Positions 8,112 through 18,279 are shown, numbered from the stretch's first letter. The stretch is 23,893 bases of DNA from Poteriospumella lacustris (GCA_008000375.1 SMOI01000441.1:1-23893), one strand, 5' to 3'. Numbers and translations are program-made. The notes: generated by a model from the letters alone, not told the origin.

Positions 8112-10418
8112 TCAGTCCAGGTGCAGCAGACGGTCCATCTTGCGGCCCACGCTGCTGTCGCGCTGTTTCCCGGTCGCCGCGCCGGACGCCGCTGCTCGCT
8201 GCTCGGCACCGGCGGCCTCTGCGGACGGAGCCGCCGCAGCGGTCAGCTGCGTCAGCACGCGACTGAGCTCGTCGGCCTGGCGGTTGTGCAGCTGGCGCAT
8301 TTTGTCGACCGCCTCCGACGCGTTCTGGTTGCTGCTCATGCGCGTGGACACGTTGGCGGCGGCTGCAGCGGGCTTCGGCTGCGCCGGCGGCTGAGGCTGC
8401 GCCGACGAGCGGTTCTGCGGCCGCGGCCGCTGCGCCTCGGAGGGCGGCGGCGCGCCGCTCTGGTCGCCTGGCGTCGGCGGCTTTGCGAGCGCGTTGGCAG
8501 GGGACGGCGACAGTTTGCGCGCGGCGGCGCTGTGAACGGCGCGAACGGGGATCGTCGGCAACGTCGCCGTCGCCGCCGAGGCGGGCCGCGACTTGGACGC
8601 GACGGTCTTCGTGACGCCCACGTCGCCGTACATCTCGCGCTCGAGCTGCTGCAGCTTCTTCTGCCGGTCGGCCTCTCGCTTCGCGTTCTGCTTCACGAAG
8701 CCCAGGCCCGACGACACGTGGGCCTTCACGTACTTGACGCCGCACAGGCGACACAGCCGCGACCGCTCGAGGAACTCGTCGAAGGACTGCTCCTTGGCGC
8801 AGCTGGGGCACGTGAGCTTGTCGAGGCGCGCGTTGTAGTCCTCCTCCATCGCGGCCTGCTCCGCCTTGCTCAGCGTCACGCCGGCGATCTTCTTGTGGTT
8901 GTCCTTGTCGAGGCGCTGCAGGAAGCCGCCGCCGCTCTGCAGCCGGTCGACGAAGTCGTAGCCCAGCTTCGGGTTCTTCATCGCCTTCAGCGCGCTGGCG
9001 GAGCGCTGCGGCTGGAAGGTGTATCCGTCCTCCTCGGGGGACGGCGCCGCGGCTGGCGACCGGGGGCGCGCCATGTCCGACAGCCGCTTCAGCGGCACCT
9101 TCGGCGCGGCGGCGCTGGCGGCGTTGACGGCGGAGGACACAGCGACGAGGCGGCCCTCGGCGTCCACGAGGCCGTACAGCTTCGCCTCCGCCATCGTCAG
9201 CGTGCGACTGCCCACGACGAAGCGCCCCTGGCTCATCGGGTGCTGGTACGGCCGCTCCCTCTTCGACGGGTCCGCCGCGCCGTCCTCGCCGCGCTCCTGC
9301 GACACGAGCAGCTTCGACTTGCGCGCGCGCTGCCGAGCGTCGCTGTCGCCCGCCGGCTGCGGCTCCTGGCCGCCGTGCTGCTTGGGCGCGAGCGTTGGCC
9401 TGGCGTCGTCGTCTGCGAACGCGCCGTCCTCTGCGCGGTCGTCACCGTCACCGCCGGGCGACTCCGCCGCCGGCCGCAGGTGGCGCCCCCGCCGGGTCCT
9501 CGCGTCGTCGACGGCGATTTCGAACTCGTCCGCCTCCTCCTCGGCGTCGTCCGCTGCGACCGCGCCGCCCAAAGCGCCAGCAGGCGCCGCCAGATGGGCG
9601 GAGCGGTCGCGCCGCAGCAGCAGCTCCTCGATGTCCGTCATCATCTCCTCCTCCTCCTCGCGGGTCGGCGGCTGCAGCTCGTCGTCGGTCACTGCGTCCG
9701 CGGCGGCCGTCTGCAGCAGGCGCGCCTCCGACACTTTCTTCTGCAGCTTGCCGGGCAGCGTGTCGTCGCGGCTCTTCTCCTTCTGCACCGACTGCGGCGG
9801 AGTCGCGCCGGCCGACGCGAGCGGCTTCGTGGGAGAGGACGCAGCGGACGCGAACTCCGCCGGCGTTTGCTCCACCTCTGGCGCCTTTGCGACGGCCGCT
9901 TTGAGCCGCTGCGACGAGGGCACCACCAGTAGCTCCTCCTCCTCTTCCTCCTCCTCGTCGGCAGCGGTCGCCGCCGGCCGGCTGCCCGACGCTGGTTGGG
10001 CATCGATCGCAGACGCAGCAGCCGTCGGAATGGCAGCAGCAGTGGAGTGAGGCGGCTGAGCAGCCCCCGTTTGCATCTTTACAGGTGCCGTCGCAGCCAA
10101 GGCTTTGCCGCCACGGCTGCCACCGTCGCCGTCGAAATCGACGCGGAAGAGGTCGTCCTCGTCCCCATCGCCGTCGTGCGGAAAGCCGACCGTTTGCGCC
10201 TGTTTGTCGCCGTTCTGATAGCTGACGTCCTGGTGGCCGAAGTGCTCGAGCTTATGTACCGTTTCGTGCGACAACTTGGGCACATCCAAGTCGGTGATGC
10301 TCTGCGAGCCCAGGCGGTTCAGGTCCGCCTCGTTCGCCAGCTCCTCGTTCGTGGGCAGGAAGTCGATTAAGTCCAAAGTCCCCATCAATTCTTCGTCTTC
10401 TGCATTGAGATCACCCAT
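8112..10418 (-). CDS. Unrecognised acidic protein with C4 zinc motif
   Basis: A single uninterrupted exon encodes 768 residues from the ATG at 10418. I do not recognise the family. The N-terminal 100 residues are acidic and protein-like (MGDLNAEDEELMGTLDLIDF). Next come low-complexity Ala/Pro/Glu stretches, including a run of eight or more Glu near residue 155. A conserved-looking block lies near residues 390-420 (YQHPMSQGRFVVGSRTLTMA), followed by GYTFQPQRSAS, which recalls the TF-x-P-x segments of many flagellar and cytoskeletal proteins. A C-x2-C-x15-C-x2-C zinc-binding motif (C537, C540, C556, C559) is followed by a charged helix that may be coiled coil (READRQKKLQQLEREMYGD). The C-terminus is Pro/Ala-rich. 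Strong GC3 bias over the whole frame supports it as a gene. A cytoskeletal or ciliary role is only a guess. Confidence 0.85.
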   Translation of the reverse strand: MGDLNAEDEELMGTLDLIDFLPTNEELANEADLNRLGSQSITDLDVPKLSHETVHKLEHFGHQDVSYQNGDKQAQTVGFPHDGDGDEDDLFRVDFDGDGGSRGGKALAATAPVKMQTGAAQPPHSTAAAIPTAAASAIDAQPASGSRPAATAADEEEEEEEELLVVPSSQRLKAAVAKAPEVEQTPAEFASAASSPTKPLASAGATPPQSVQKEKSRDDTLPGKLQKKVSEARLLQTAAADAVTDDELQPPTREEEEEMMTDIEELLLRRDRSAHLAAPAGALGGAVAADDAEEEADEFEIAVDDARTRRGRHLRPAAESPGGDGDDRAEDGAFADDDARPTLAPKQHGGQEPQPAGDSDARQRARKSKLLVSQERGEDGAADPSKRERPYQHPMSQGRFVVGSRTLTMAEAKLYGLVDAEGRLVAVSSAVNAASAAAPKVPLKRLSDMARPRSPAAAPSPEEDGYTFQPQRSASALKAMKNPKLGYDFVDRLQSGGGFLQRLDKDNHKKIAGVTLSKAEQAAMEEDYNARLDKLTCPSCAKEQSFDEFLERSRLCRLCGVKYVKAHVSSGLGFVKQNAKREADRQKKLQQLEREMYGDVGVTKTVASKSRPASAATATLPTIPVRAVHSAAARKLSPSPANALAKPPTPGDQSGAPPPSEAQRPRPQNRSSAQPQPPAQPKPAAAAANVSTRMSSNQNASEAVDKMRQLHNRQADELSRVLTQLTAAAAPSAEAAGAEQRAAASGAATGKQRDSSVGRKMDRLLHLD

Positions 10419-10997
10419 GATTACACGGCAGAGGGTGGGGCTTCAGAAGTATTTTCCGCTGTTTGCGTGTGCCGTGTGGGTCTCGTCCTGCTGTCGATGT
10501 GTCGATGTGGTGAAATGCAGCAACAGTCAGTACCAGGCGAGTGTACTGCACGGCTCGTGACTCGTGAGGTAAGTAATGATTGATATGCTGTGCCTCGCCG
10601 AGCTGTGTTACCTGCAGGTGAACACGCAGGTCCACGGAAGCGATTGCCGTCCGCGTTGTTCGGTTTGGTGTTCACGGTTCACGATTCACGATTCAAGCGC
10701 CGTCGGAGGAGGCGGCGTGGCGCCCGTTTCACGTCCTCGTCGTGCTCGTCGTCGTGTCCTCAACGGCTAAGTCGAAGTCGTAACGCCCGCCGCCCCGCCG
10801 CGCCTCCCGTCACCCGTCACCCGTCACCGTGTGAGCTGAGCCGTACATAGTACTGCACTTGTATGGTAACTATCCTGCCATGACCTAGGTCTCCATGTAT
10901 ATGTACACAGCTGGCGTCGCCTCTGTTGGTCTCCATATTTGCGGTTGTGTGTCCCATAGCTCTCAGGTTCTGGCCACAGCTCGATCAAGTTCAAGCG

Positions 10998-11011
10998 TCA
11001 CGTGATCCAAT
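10998..11011 (+). promoter_or_regulatory. CACGTG palindrome with adjacent CCAAT
   Basis: TCACGTGA (10998-11005) is a perfect 8-bp palindrome with a G-box/E-box core, followed directly by a CCAAT box (11007-11011). The pair lies about 120-130 bp before the ATG of the phytol kinase-like gene. In plants and algae such cores are bound by bHLH/bZIP and NF-Y factors; their use here is inferred. Confidence 0.4.
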
Positions 11012-11054
11012 CGTGGTGCATCCAGTGCATCCATAGACCATATCGAGCAAGCTC

Positions 11055-11092
11055 ATCCACTACATCGAGTAGTTCTATCCACTACATCGAGT
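11055..11092 (+). repeat. 16-bp direct repeat before the phytol kinase ATG
   Basis: ATCCACTACATCGAGT occurs exactly at 11055-11070 and 11077-11092, separated by six bases (22-bp period), ending 38 bp before the ATG at 11131. It is either a cis-element pair or part of the 5' UTR. Confidence 0.8.
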
Positions 11093-11130
11093 TGTCCCTC
11101 TCAGGGAACAAAGTCACTGCTGTCTACACA

Positions 11131-12250
11131 ATGGGAAGCTGTTCTTGGCTGCTTCTACCTCTGTTCGCCGCGACTTGCGCCGCCCGCTCTGCTGTTTTCT
11201 TTGGCTCTGAGATCGTTGTCGTACCATCAAGGGTTTTCGTCGTTAAACCCTCAGCTGGTCGCTTGTGGCGGTTGCATTCATCTCCGTTGCTACTGCGCGG
11301 CGGATCGGTGAAGGACACGTTGGACGCTGTTGCGTCAGCCGCAAAGACGTCTCTGTCGGGGCTGCCGCTTCCTCTCGCTGGGACGCATCCGCTGCTCAAC
11401 GACATCATCGTATCGCTTGCTCTGGCGGCCGAAGTAACCGTTTGGCTGCGCTTCTGGACGCACGTTGCGCAGAGAAACGTCCTGCCATCGGTGGTGACCC
11501 GGAAGATCATCCACACGGGCAGCGCGCCGCTCTTTGTCATGCACTGGCCGCTGTTTTCGCAGGCTCGCCATGCACCCTACATCGCCGCATGCATCCCTGC
11601 ACTGCAAGTGCTGCGACTTTACGTCGCGGGCAGAGGCGGCTGGCGGCGTTGCACCGGCACCGACGGCGGCGAGCCACAGGACACTGCGGCGGACAACAAC
11701 GGCCTCGTCGCGGCCGTGTCGCGCACGGGGCGTAGCGAAGAGGCGCTGGGTGGACCGCTGCTGTACTCGCTGGTGCTCTGCGCGGCCACAGCGGTCTGCT
11801 TCCGCTCGTCGGCCTGGGGCGTCGTGGCGGTGAGTCAGATGGCGGCGGGCGACGGAATCGCCGACATCGTCGGTCGGCGGCTGGGGCAAGGCAACGCCTG
11901 GTCACTGTCGCCGCAGAAGAGCGTCGCGGGGTCGCTAGGTTTTGTGATGGGCGGCTGGGCCTGCACCTGGCTGCTGCTCGGCTGGCTGCAGCGCTTCGGC
12001 TACCTCCGCCACGTTCGAGGCGCGTTTCTGGGCGACACGGCCGTGGGCGTAGCGGCGACGACTCTGGCGATATCCGCGCTTTGCGCCGTCGTCGAGCTGT
12101 TCCCCGTAGGTAAGGCCCTCGCTCGCGCTCGCTCTCCACCCTGCGCCCCGCAGCTTACAGCCGTCTGCCGCAGTGGACGACAACATCACCGTGCCGCTCG
12201 CCGCAGCGGCGGCCGCGGCGGTGCTGCTGCCTTCGCGCGGCGTCTCGTAG
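11131..12250 (+). CDS. VTE5: Phytol/polyprenol kinase, VTE5/FOLK family, plastid-type leader
   Basis: The family phosphorylates phytol (or farnesol/dolichol) with CTP; VTE5 salvages chlorophyll-derived phytol for tocopherol synthesis in plastid membranes. Two exons, 11131-12109 and 12174-12250, are joined by a 64-nt GT-AG intron (phase 1) to give 351 residues. Family signatures are RKIIHTGS (124-131), SRTGRSEEALGGPLLY (197-212), GDGIADIVGRR (240-250), KSVAGS (263-268) and, after splicing, VELFPV-VDDNITVPL near the C-terminus, which supports the splice. Several hydrophobic segments fit a polytopic membrane protein. The ATG at 11131 begins a classic signal peptide (MGSCSWLLLPLFAATCAA) followed by a basic and Ser-rich stretch. 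This suggests a bipartite plastid-targeting leader. The choice between phytol, farnesol and dolichol as substrate cannot be made by eye. Confidence 0.85.
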
Positions 12251-12275
12251 TCGGTCCCCAAACGTGTCTTAATCT

Positions 12276-12280
12276 TTACA
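12276..12280 (-). terminator. Candidate polyadenylation signal TGTAA (UQCC1)
   Basis: On the minus strand TGTAAAG begins at 12280, 47 nt beyond the UQCC1 stop codon, within the 76-bp gap between two converging genes. TGTAA is the polyadenylation signal of green algae; its use in this organism is inferred only from recurrence after several genes here. Confidence 0.35.
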
Positions 12281-12326
12281 CAGCTACACAACCACATGTA
12301 CACGCACTGTCGCCCGGCCGGCGGCG

Positions 12327-13490
12327 CTACGTCTGTCGCGAGTTGGCGTTGCCGCCGCCGCTGCCGGCGCCTCGACCGGAGGCGACCGAGTTGGCGCCCG
12401 GCCCGCTGCCCGCCTTGATGCCGCCCTGCGGAACGTTTAGAAAGGGCACGACGGACTGGAACGTGAAGCGCCCCTCGAAGAAGACGTCGGCCGGCAGGCC
12501 CATGAGGCGGTCCTGCTCGCTGCGCACGTACCGCGCCAGCGACAGAACGAGCTCCTCGTCGACGTCCTCCCGCCGCAGGTACAGGCCTCGCCAAAGCGCC
12601 CCGGCGAAGCTGTCCACGACGGCTTCTTCGCTGTTCTTGAACATCTGCGTCTGCAGCGCGTCTTCCGGCGTCTGCGGCTCCAGCTCGCGCAGGTCCTTCA
12701 GCTTCTTCGCGTTCAGCTCCTCGAGCGACAGCTTCAGCTGGTCCAGCGACTGGTCCAGCTCGACGCAGGTGCGAAAGGAGTACGCCTGGACCTCCTTCAA
12801 GTATTTGTTCAGCTGCGACACGAAGGCCAACAGCGCCTGGGTCAGCGGCGGGCGACAGAGCGACGGGCGGGCGGCGGGGCGGCGGGGACTTACCGATATC
12901 TCGGGGATGCCCTTCTTGTACATGCGGTCGCTCGTGTTGTCCCACAGCGTGTCGAACAGCGACTCCTGGACCAGCAGGCCGCGCTTGCCCTCCGTCAGCA
13001 GACGCTTGTGCACCATCCACACGTGCAGAACCAGCAGCATGTGCGTCGAGCGGAAGTCGTCACCGATGTGGGCGTCTACGAGGCCGAGGGAGAGGTCAGA
13101 CAGACATCGACAGCAACGAAGCGGCGAGGAACGTACGGCGCTGCCAGTAGCCGTGCTCGACGTGGCGCTGGCACACGCTGAAGAGCGCAGTGCTGGCGCC
13201 GAGCGTCGTCTTGCGGCCCACGCGCGTCATCCACGACTGCACCGAGTCCCAGAACTACACAGACGCATACACCACACCTGTCAGTCTCTCGCCCTGTCTG
13301 CGGTCTGGCGCCGGCACCTGCTGAGCACCGAGTGCTGAGCGGTGGCGGCGGCCAGAGACTGGGCGGCGGAGCTTACCAAGTCGGGAGGGCTGCGGGAGTA
13401 GCCGCGCGACAGCGACGCCGCGACAGCGGATAGGGGTGAGGCTCGCCGCAGCAGCAGCCGCGACTGAACGGACGGGCTGGCAAGGAACAT
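12327..13490 (-). CDS. UQCC1: Ubiquinol-cytochrome c reductase chaperone UQCC1/CBP3
   Basis: The protein is a mitochondrial assembly factor that, with its CBP6/UQCC2 partner, binds newly made cytochrome b for complex III. Four exons were read on the minus strand: 13377-13490, 13137-13254, 12894-13075 and 12327-12836. The introns are 122, 61 and 57 nt, all GT-AG, and the spliced frame is continuous for 307 residues. Residues 1-38 are rich in Arg, Ser and Leu without acidic residues until the end, a good mitochondrial presequence. The family core contains LHVWM (94-98), GLLVQESLFDTLWDN, NKYLKEVQAY (exon 4 start), ALWRGLYLR (218-226) and a LSLARYVRSE helix. The C-terminal tail is Gly/Ser-rich. 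Intron 3 is in frame and without a stop, so an unspliced reading is possible, but family alignment favours removing it. Broken copies of its 5' part lie at 3481-4051 and 4066-4151. Confidence 0.92.
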
Positions 13491-14048
13491 GGTTGGAGAG
13501 CTGAAGAGGCGGCAGACAGAAGCGGCGGGTCAGAGATGGAGAAGAAGCGTCCCGTTGCGATCGGAGGCGCGTTGAGTTGCTGCGCTCGATGCAGTCAAAT
13601 TTGAAATGTGCGGCGAATCTAGTTGATCAGATGGCGTGGTCAACCTCAGAACGTATCTGAAGACGCCTGCGTCGCCCAGGGACAGCTGAACGTCACCGAG
13701 GCGACGTGCTCTTGGGACTTGCGACTTGGGAGTCAGCGGCGAACTGCGAACAGAAGTCGCCGTCGCCGTCGCCGTCGCCACAGAGCGGGCGCCCAGACGC
13801 TGACCATTCCAGACTCTGGGACGAGGGGTCGCCGACACACGCACTTGCGGACCTCCTCTCGCAGGGCGTCCTCTCAGAGTGCCAGTCGTCGTCGCCCTCT
13901 GCGACGGTATCGACGTCGAGTCGGTCAATGCCAAACAAAGGTCACAATCCTTTTCCGACCACCCTGTATTGGGATCTGAAGACGGTTTGCGAAGGAGTCT
14001 CCGAGCAGATTATTGCGGCGAATGCTTGAGGGCTAAGGAGCTGAGGCA
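13491..14048. promoter_or_regulatory. Divergent promoter region between UQCC1 and SAC3-like genes
   Basis: This 558-bp gap lies between the start of UQCC1 (minus) and that of the SAC3-like gene (plus). The first 80 bp (13491 to about 13572) are the UQCC1 5' flank that was copied along with the pseudogene. A pure (GTCGCC)4 tract lies at 13756-13779. Short overlapping frames on both strands have no family resemblance and are not called. Confidence 0.5.
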
Positions 14049-15360
14049 ATGGAGGTCGATTCGAACGTCGCCGTCGTGGGCACATGCGAGGACATGTGTC
14101 CTGCTCAAGAGCGCATCAAACGCCAAGAAGAAAGCGATGTGCATCATCTGGAGATGCCACTGTCCGGCCAGGCGCTGCAGCAGACGATGATCAAGAAGTT
14201 CCAGCGCTCGTCGGCCGACCACGAGCTGCAGATCGCGGAGGCGATGCGAACGCCCGCCGCGCTGCTGAGGACGGTGGAGTACATCGAAGACTGCATTATG
14301 GGCGACGAGGCAGACCCGCTGCGCACGTACCTGTTCATCTGGGACCGCTACCGCATGATCGCGAAGGACTTCACGCTGCAGGCGTCGGCGCTGCCCGTCA
14401 CCGACCTCTGGATCGAATGCCACGAGCGCATGGTGCGCTGGTTCGTGCTCATGGACCACGCGATGCAAGTCAACGGTAAGTGAGGACGCTGCTCCGCTGC
14501 TCCGCTGCTCCGCTCGCGACTGACGCCGCCGTGTCGCAGACGAGTTCCTCGTCGGCCACGCGCAGCAGAACAGCGAGCGCCTCAACGACTTCCTCAAGTC
14601 CCTCGGGAACCACTACGACTCGCCCACGCTGGCGCCGGCGGCGAGGGCGAACCAGGCGGAGTTTCTGTCGTATTTCATGCTGCTGCAGATCGGCAACGGC
14701 GGCGAGGTGGCGCGGCACCTGTACCGCCTGCCGTCGCGCCTGCTGCAGTCGCCGCACCTGCAGTTCGCCGTGCACGTGTGGACGGCCATCCGCACGAAGA
14801 ACTTCACGTCCTTCTTCCGCCTGCTGAAGCGTGCGAACGTGCTGCAGGCGTCGCTGATGCACCGCTACCTCGGCGACATGCGCCTCAGCGCCGTGCACGC
14901 GCTGGGCCGCGCCTGCGCGATGGCCGGCCGGCCGACGCGCGTGCCGCTGACGGACGTGGCCGACACGCTGTGCTTCGAGAGCTTCGAGGAGTGCAGCGAC
15001 TTCCTCGAGCACTGCGGCTACGTGGTGCACGGCGACGAGGAGGACGCGGCGCTGGACGGCCACGCGCCCGTCGCCAGCTTCCCGCTCGACAAGAACCAGC
15101 TGCCCATCTACCCCAAAGTGCCGCCGCTCGTGCACCTCATCGGCAGCAAGGCGCGGCGCTTCACCGTGCAGCAGGTCTGTCGCGGCGCGGCGACGCAGCG
15201 CGCGACGCTCGACGACAGCGACGACGGCGGCGACAGCGACGACGCCGACAGCGGCAGCGACGACGATGGCGACGCGGACGAGCGGCGCGACGACGGACGC
15301 AGGCCGCTGCGGCCCTTCGCAGGCGACGCGAAGGCCCCGTCGGCAGCGCGGCGGCGCTGA
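14049..15360 (+). CDS. SAC3: SAC3/GANP-type mRNA export protein, SAC3 domain part
   Basis: SAC3/GANP is the scaffold of the TREX-2 complex, which couples transcription to mRNA export at nuclear pores. Exon 1 (14049-14475) and exon 2 (from 14540) are joined across a 64-nt GT-AG intron in phase 1. The N-terminus begins directly with the SAC3 signature GTCEDMCPAQERIKR (from residue 11; C13 and C17), followed by LRTVEYIEDCI, YLFIWDRYRMIAKDF, and in exon 2 ANQAEFLSYFMLLQI, VWTAIRTKNFTSFFRLL and DTLCFESFEECSDFLEHCGY. These are the helical repeats and winged-helix end of the domain. An acidic Asp/Ser linker follows. The frame stops at 15358-15360, giving 415 residues if it truly ends there. The continuation in another frame suggests a missed intron or frame error: CAGCAG|GTCTGT at 15175 to GACGCAG at 15302 would join in phase 0. 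Confidence 0.9.
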
Positions 15361-15560
15361 GCCAGCGCGCGCCGTCGCCGGTGTCGCTGCTCTTCAAAGC
15401 GGCGCCGTCGCCCAGCGCGCCGCGCCCGCCGCCGTCGCCGACCGGCGCGTCGCCAGCGAAAGACGCCGCGCGCGATCGCCGCGCCGCGCTGCTCAGTGCG
15501 CCGCTGTCAGCCGACCGCGCCGCCGCGCCGACGGGCGGCAGTCCGCTCGCCGACGGCGCA

Positions 15561-15600
<40 letters not shown>

Positions 15601-18279
15601 AGAAGAGCGAGGCCCCGGCGTGTTGGCCGCGCGCCTCGCCCGGTCGAAGGAGCGGCAGCAGGAGCGGCCGCCGGGCGCGACGCCTCAGGCGCAGCCACTG
15701 CCGCCGCCGCCAGCGCAGCAGCCGGCGCCGCTGCGGCCACAGCCGACGCCGCCGCCAGCGCCGCTGCCGAAGCAGCAGCAGCAGCAGCCGCCGCCACAGC
15801 CGCCGCTGCAGCTGCAGCGTCCAGCCGCAGCGCCCCCGCAGCGCCTGCCGCCGCCGCTGCCGCCGCCGCCGCCGCCAGTCCGGCGGCGGTCCGCGCGGCG
15901 CCGCCGGCGGCCTGTTCACGCCGCTGCCCGTCGCGACGGGCTTCGGCGCGCCGCCCTCGACGCTCAGCGCCGCCGCGAAGCCATTCGTCCCGGCGCACGC
16001 GGCGCCGTCGCTGGCGCCGCCCGCCGCCGCGCCGCCCGCTGCCGTCGCGCGGCAGCCGTCGCTGTCGCTGTCGCTGCAGCTGCCGCCGCGGCTCAGCAGC
16101 GGCGACCGCGCCGCGTCGGCGTCGGTGTCGGCGGCGCTGCGGCTGCAGCAGCAGCGCGAAGAGGACGCCGCGCGGCAACGCGCCGCCGACGAGGCCGCCG
16201 CCGCAGCCGCGCGCGAGGCGCAGCGCCTGCAGCAGGCGGCGCTCGAGCGCGAGCGGGCGCAGCGGGCGGCGCAGGAGGCCGCCGCGCGCGAGCAGCGACG
16301 GCTCGCGGCGGCCGCGGCGGCTGCGGCGGCGGAAGCGGCGCGCGCTCAGCGCACCGCCGCCGAGCGCGAGCGCCGCGTGTTGCAGTGCGCGCAGCAGGTG
16401 CGCGGCCGCGCGGCGCACAAATGGTGGCAGCGCTGGCGCCGCCTCTTCGCGCAGCGTCGCCTGCAGCGCGAGCGCTTCCTGCGCGACCTGTCGCAGGCCG
16501 CCGCCGCCGGCTCCGGCGCCGGTGCCGCGCTCGAGCAGCGCGCGCGCCGCGCGGCGTCGCCGCCCTCGTCGCCGCCGCCGCTGCGGCCGCCGTCGCCGCC
16601 GCCCGCCGCCGCCTTCGCCGCGCCAGGTGCGTCCCTCGCCGCGCTGTGTCCCCGCCGCCTCTGACCGCCGCCTCCCTCGCGCAGCTGCTGCAGCGGGCCC
16701 CGACCGACGCGCGGTGCCGCAGCCGCAGCCGCAGCCGCAGCTCCGCCGCCGCTGAGCCCGCGGCGCTGTTTCGCCTGCGCGTCGCGGCGTCGTCGCCGCC
16801 GAGTCGCTGGCGCCGCGCCGACGTGGCGCTCGAGGCGGTGCGCGCCGCGCTGCGCGACGCGCGCGCCTGGCTCAGCAACTTCGCCGCCTTCGACGGCGCG
16901 CCGGCCGACGCGGCGCAGGCGGCGCTGGCGCTGCGCCTCTTCCGCAGCGACGCGCTGGCGCCGCGCGCGGCCGGCGACGTGCAGACGCTGCTGGCGGCCT
17001 GCGGCGACGCCGTCGTCGTCTCGGCGACCGAGGCGACCGACGCGACGACCGACGCGGCGGCCGACGCGGCGCTGCTGCTCGTCTCGTCGCTCGACGCGGA
17101 GGACGCGGCGCCGGTCTACGCGGCGCCGTCGCCGCAGAGCGACGCCGCCGCGGCGCCCGCGGCGCTCGTCTTCGTCGCGTACGCGCCGCAGGTGGCGGCG
17201 CCGCGCGCGCTGCACCTGCCGCGCTACCCGACGCCGGAGGCCGTCGCGGCCGCCGTCGCGACGCTCGACGCGCCCGCCGACGCGCGCGGCGCGCTGCAGC
17301 AGGCGCTGTACGAGCTGTGCGCCGGCTTCCAGCGACGCTTCGCCGCCGCCGCCGCCGGCCGCGTCGCGGCGCTCGAGGCGCTCGTCGCGCGCACGGGCCA
17401 CTGCGCGTTCGTCCTGCTGCCGCCGCCCGCGGCGCTGGCGGCCGACGCGGCGCTGGCGGCCGACGCCGCGGCCGTCGCGACGCAGGCCGCGGCGCGCGCG
17501 CTGCGCGAGAGCCTCGCGGCGGGCGACGCGCTCGCGCGCTGGCAGCGGCGCCGCCTGCGCGCGCGGGACACGCGGCCGGCGCTGCGGCGCTGCGTCGCGG
17601 CGGCGCTGCCGTCGTCCGTCACGCCGGCCGTCGCCGCCGCGGCGCCCGTCGAGGTGCTCTTCTCGGCGCCGCAGCTGTCGGCGGCGCTGCGCGCGACGCT
17701 CGGCGCCGCGCTGCGCTGCGCGCGCGCGCGCTGCGTCGCCTGGTGCGACCGCCTCGCGGCCGCCTGCGACGCGCAGCGCGACGCGCTCGCAGCGCTCGCG
17801 GCGCCGCCCGCGCTGCGGCGCGTCCTCGGCGCGGCGCCGACGCTGCCGCCCGCCGCGCCGGCCGCGCACAACGAGCGCCTCTGCGCGCGGCTGCGCCAGC
17901 TGCTCGAGCGGCGCGTGCTGCCGAGCGCCGCGGCGGTCGACGCGCTGCTGGCGGCGCCGCCGGCTGCGGCGGAGGCCGCCGCGTGGAGCGACGAGCCGCT
18001 GTGGCGCTGGGCGGCCTTCGCGTGGCTCGGCGACGTGGACGCGCGGCTGTTCCCCGGCGACGCCGCCGCGACGCACCGCGACGCGACGTGGCGCGCGACG
18101 CTGAGCGACGAGGTCGCCGAGCGCTGCGTCGCGCGGCTGCACGACGCCGGCGGCGTCACGACGCTCTTCGCGCAGCGCCTGTGCCTCGCGGCGGCGCAGC
18201 GGCTGCTCTGCGGCCGTCTGCAGCGCGCGCTGCGCGATGAAGCGGCCGACGCGGCGGACGCGGCGCAGTGGCAGCGCTT

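Larger units (their letters stand above)
10419..11130. promoter_or_regulatory. Divergent promoter region, 712 bp
   Basis: This separates the minus-strand zinc-motif gene from the plus-strand phytol kinase-like gene, so it should hold both promoters. Visible elements are three CCCGTCA units (10806-10826), tandem CACGATT at about 10680-10694, and two GTGCATCCA units (11016-11033). A possible 49-nt 5'UTR intron on the plus strand runs from GTAAGTAATG at about 10571 to a TTACCTGCAG end near 10619. No TATA box close to either ATG stands out. Confidence 0.5.

Noticed and set aside
12327-13040. UQCC1 starting at 13040 as an intronless 237-residue protein
   Set aside because: Upstream exons with matching phases encode a mitochondrial presequence and the start of the family domain; the in-frame intron 3 inserts 19 Pro/Arg-rich residues inside the conserved domain.
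14778-16664. Single 628-codon plus-strand gene
   Set aside because: Its first 500 bases are a shifted reading of the SAC3 domain exon; only its later part looks coding and is described under the SAC3-like C-terminal entry.
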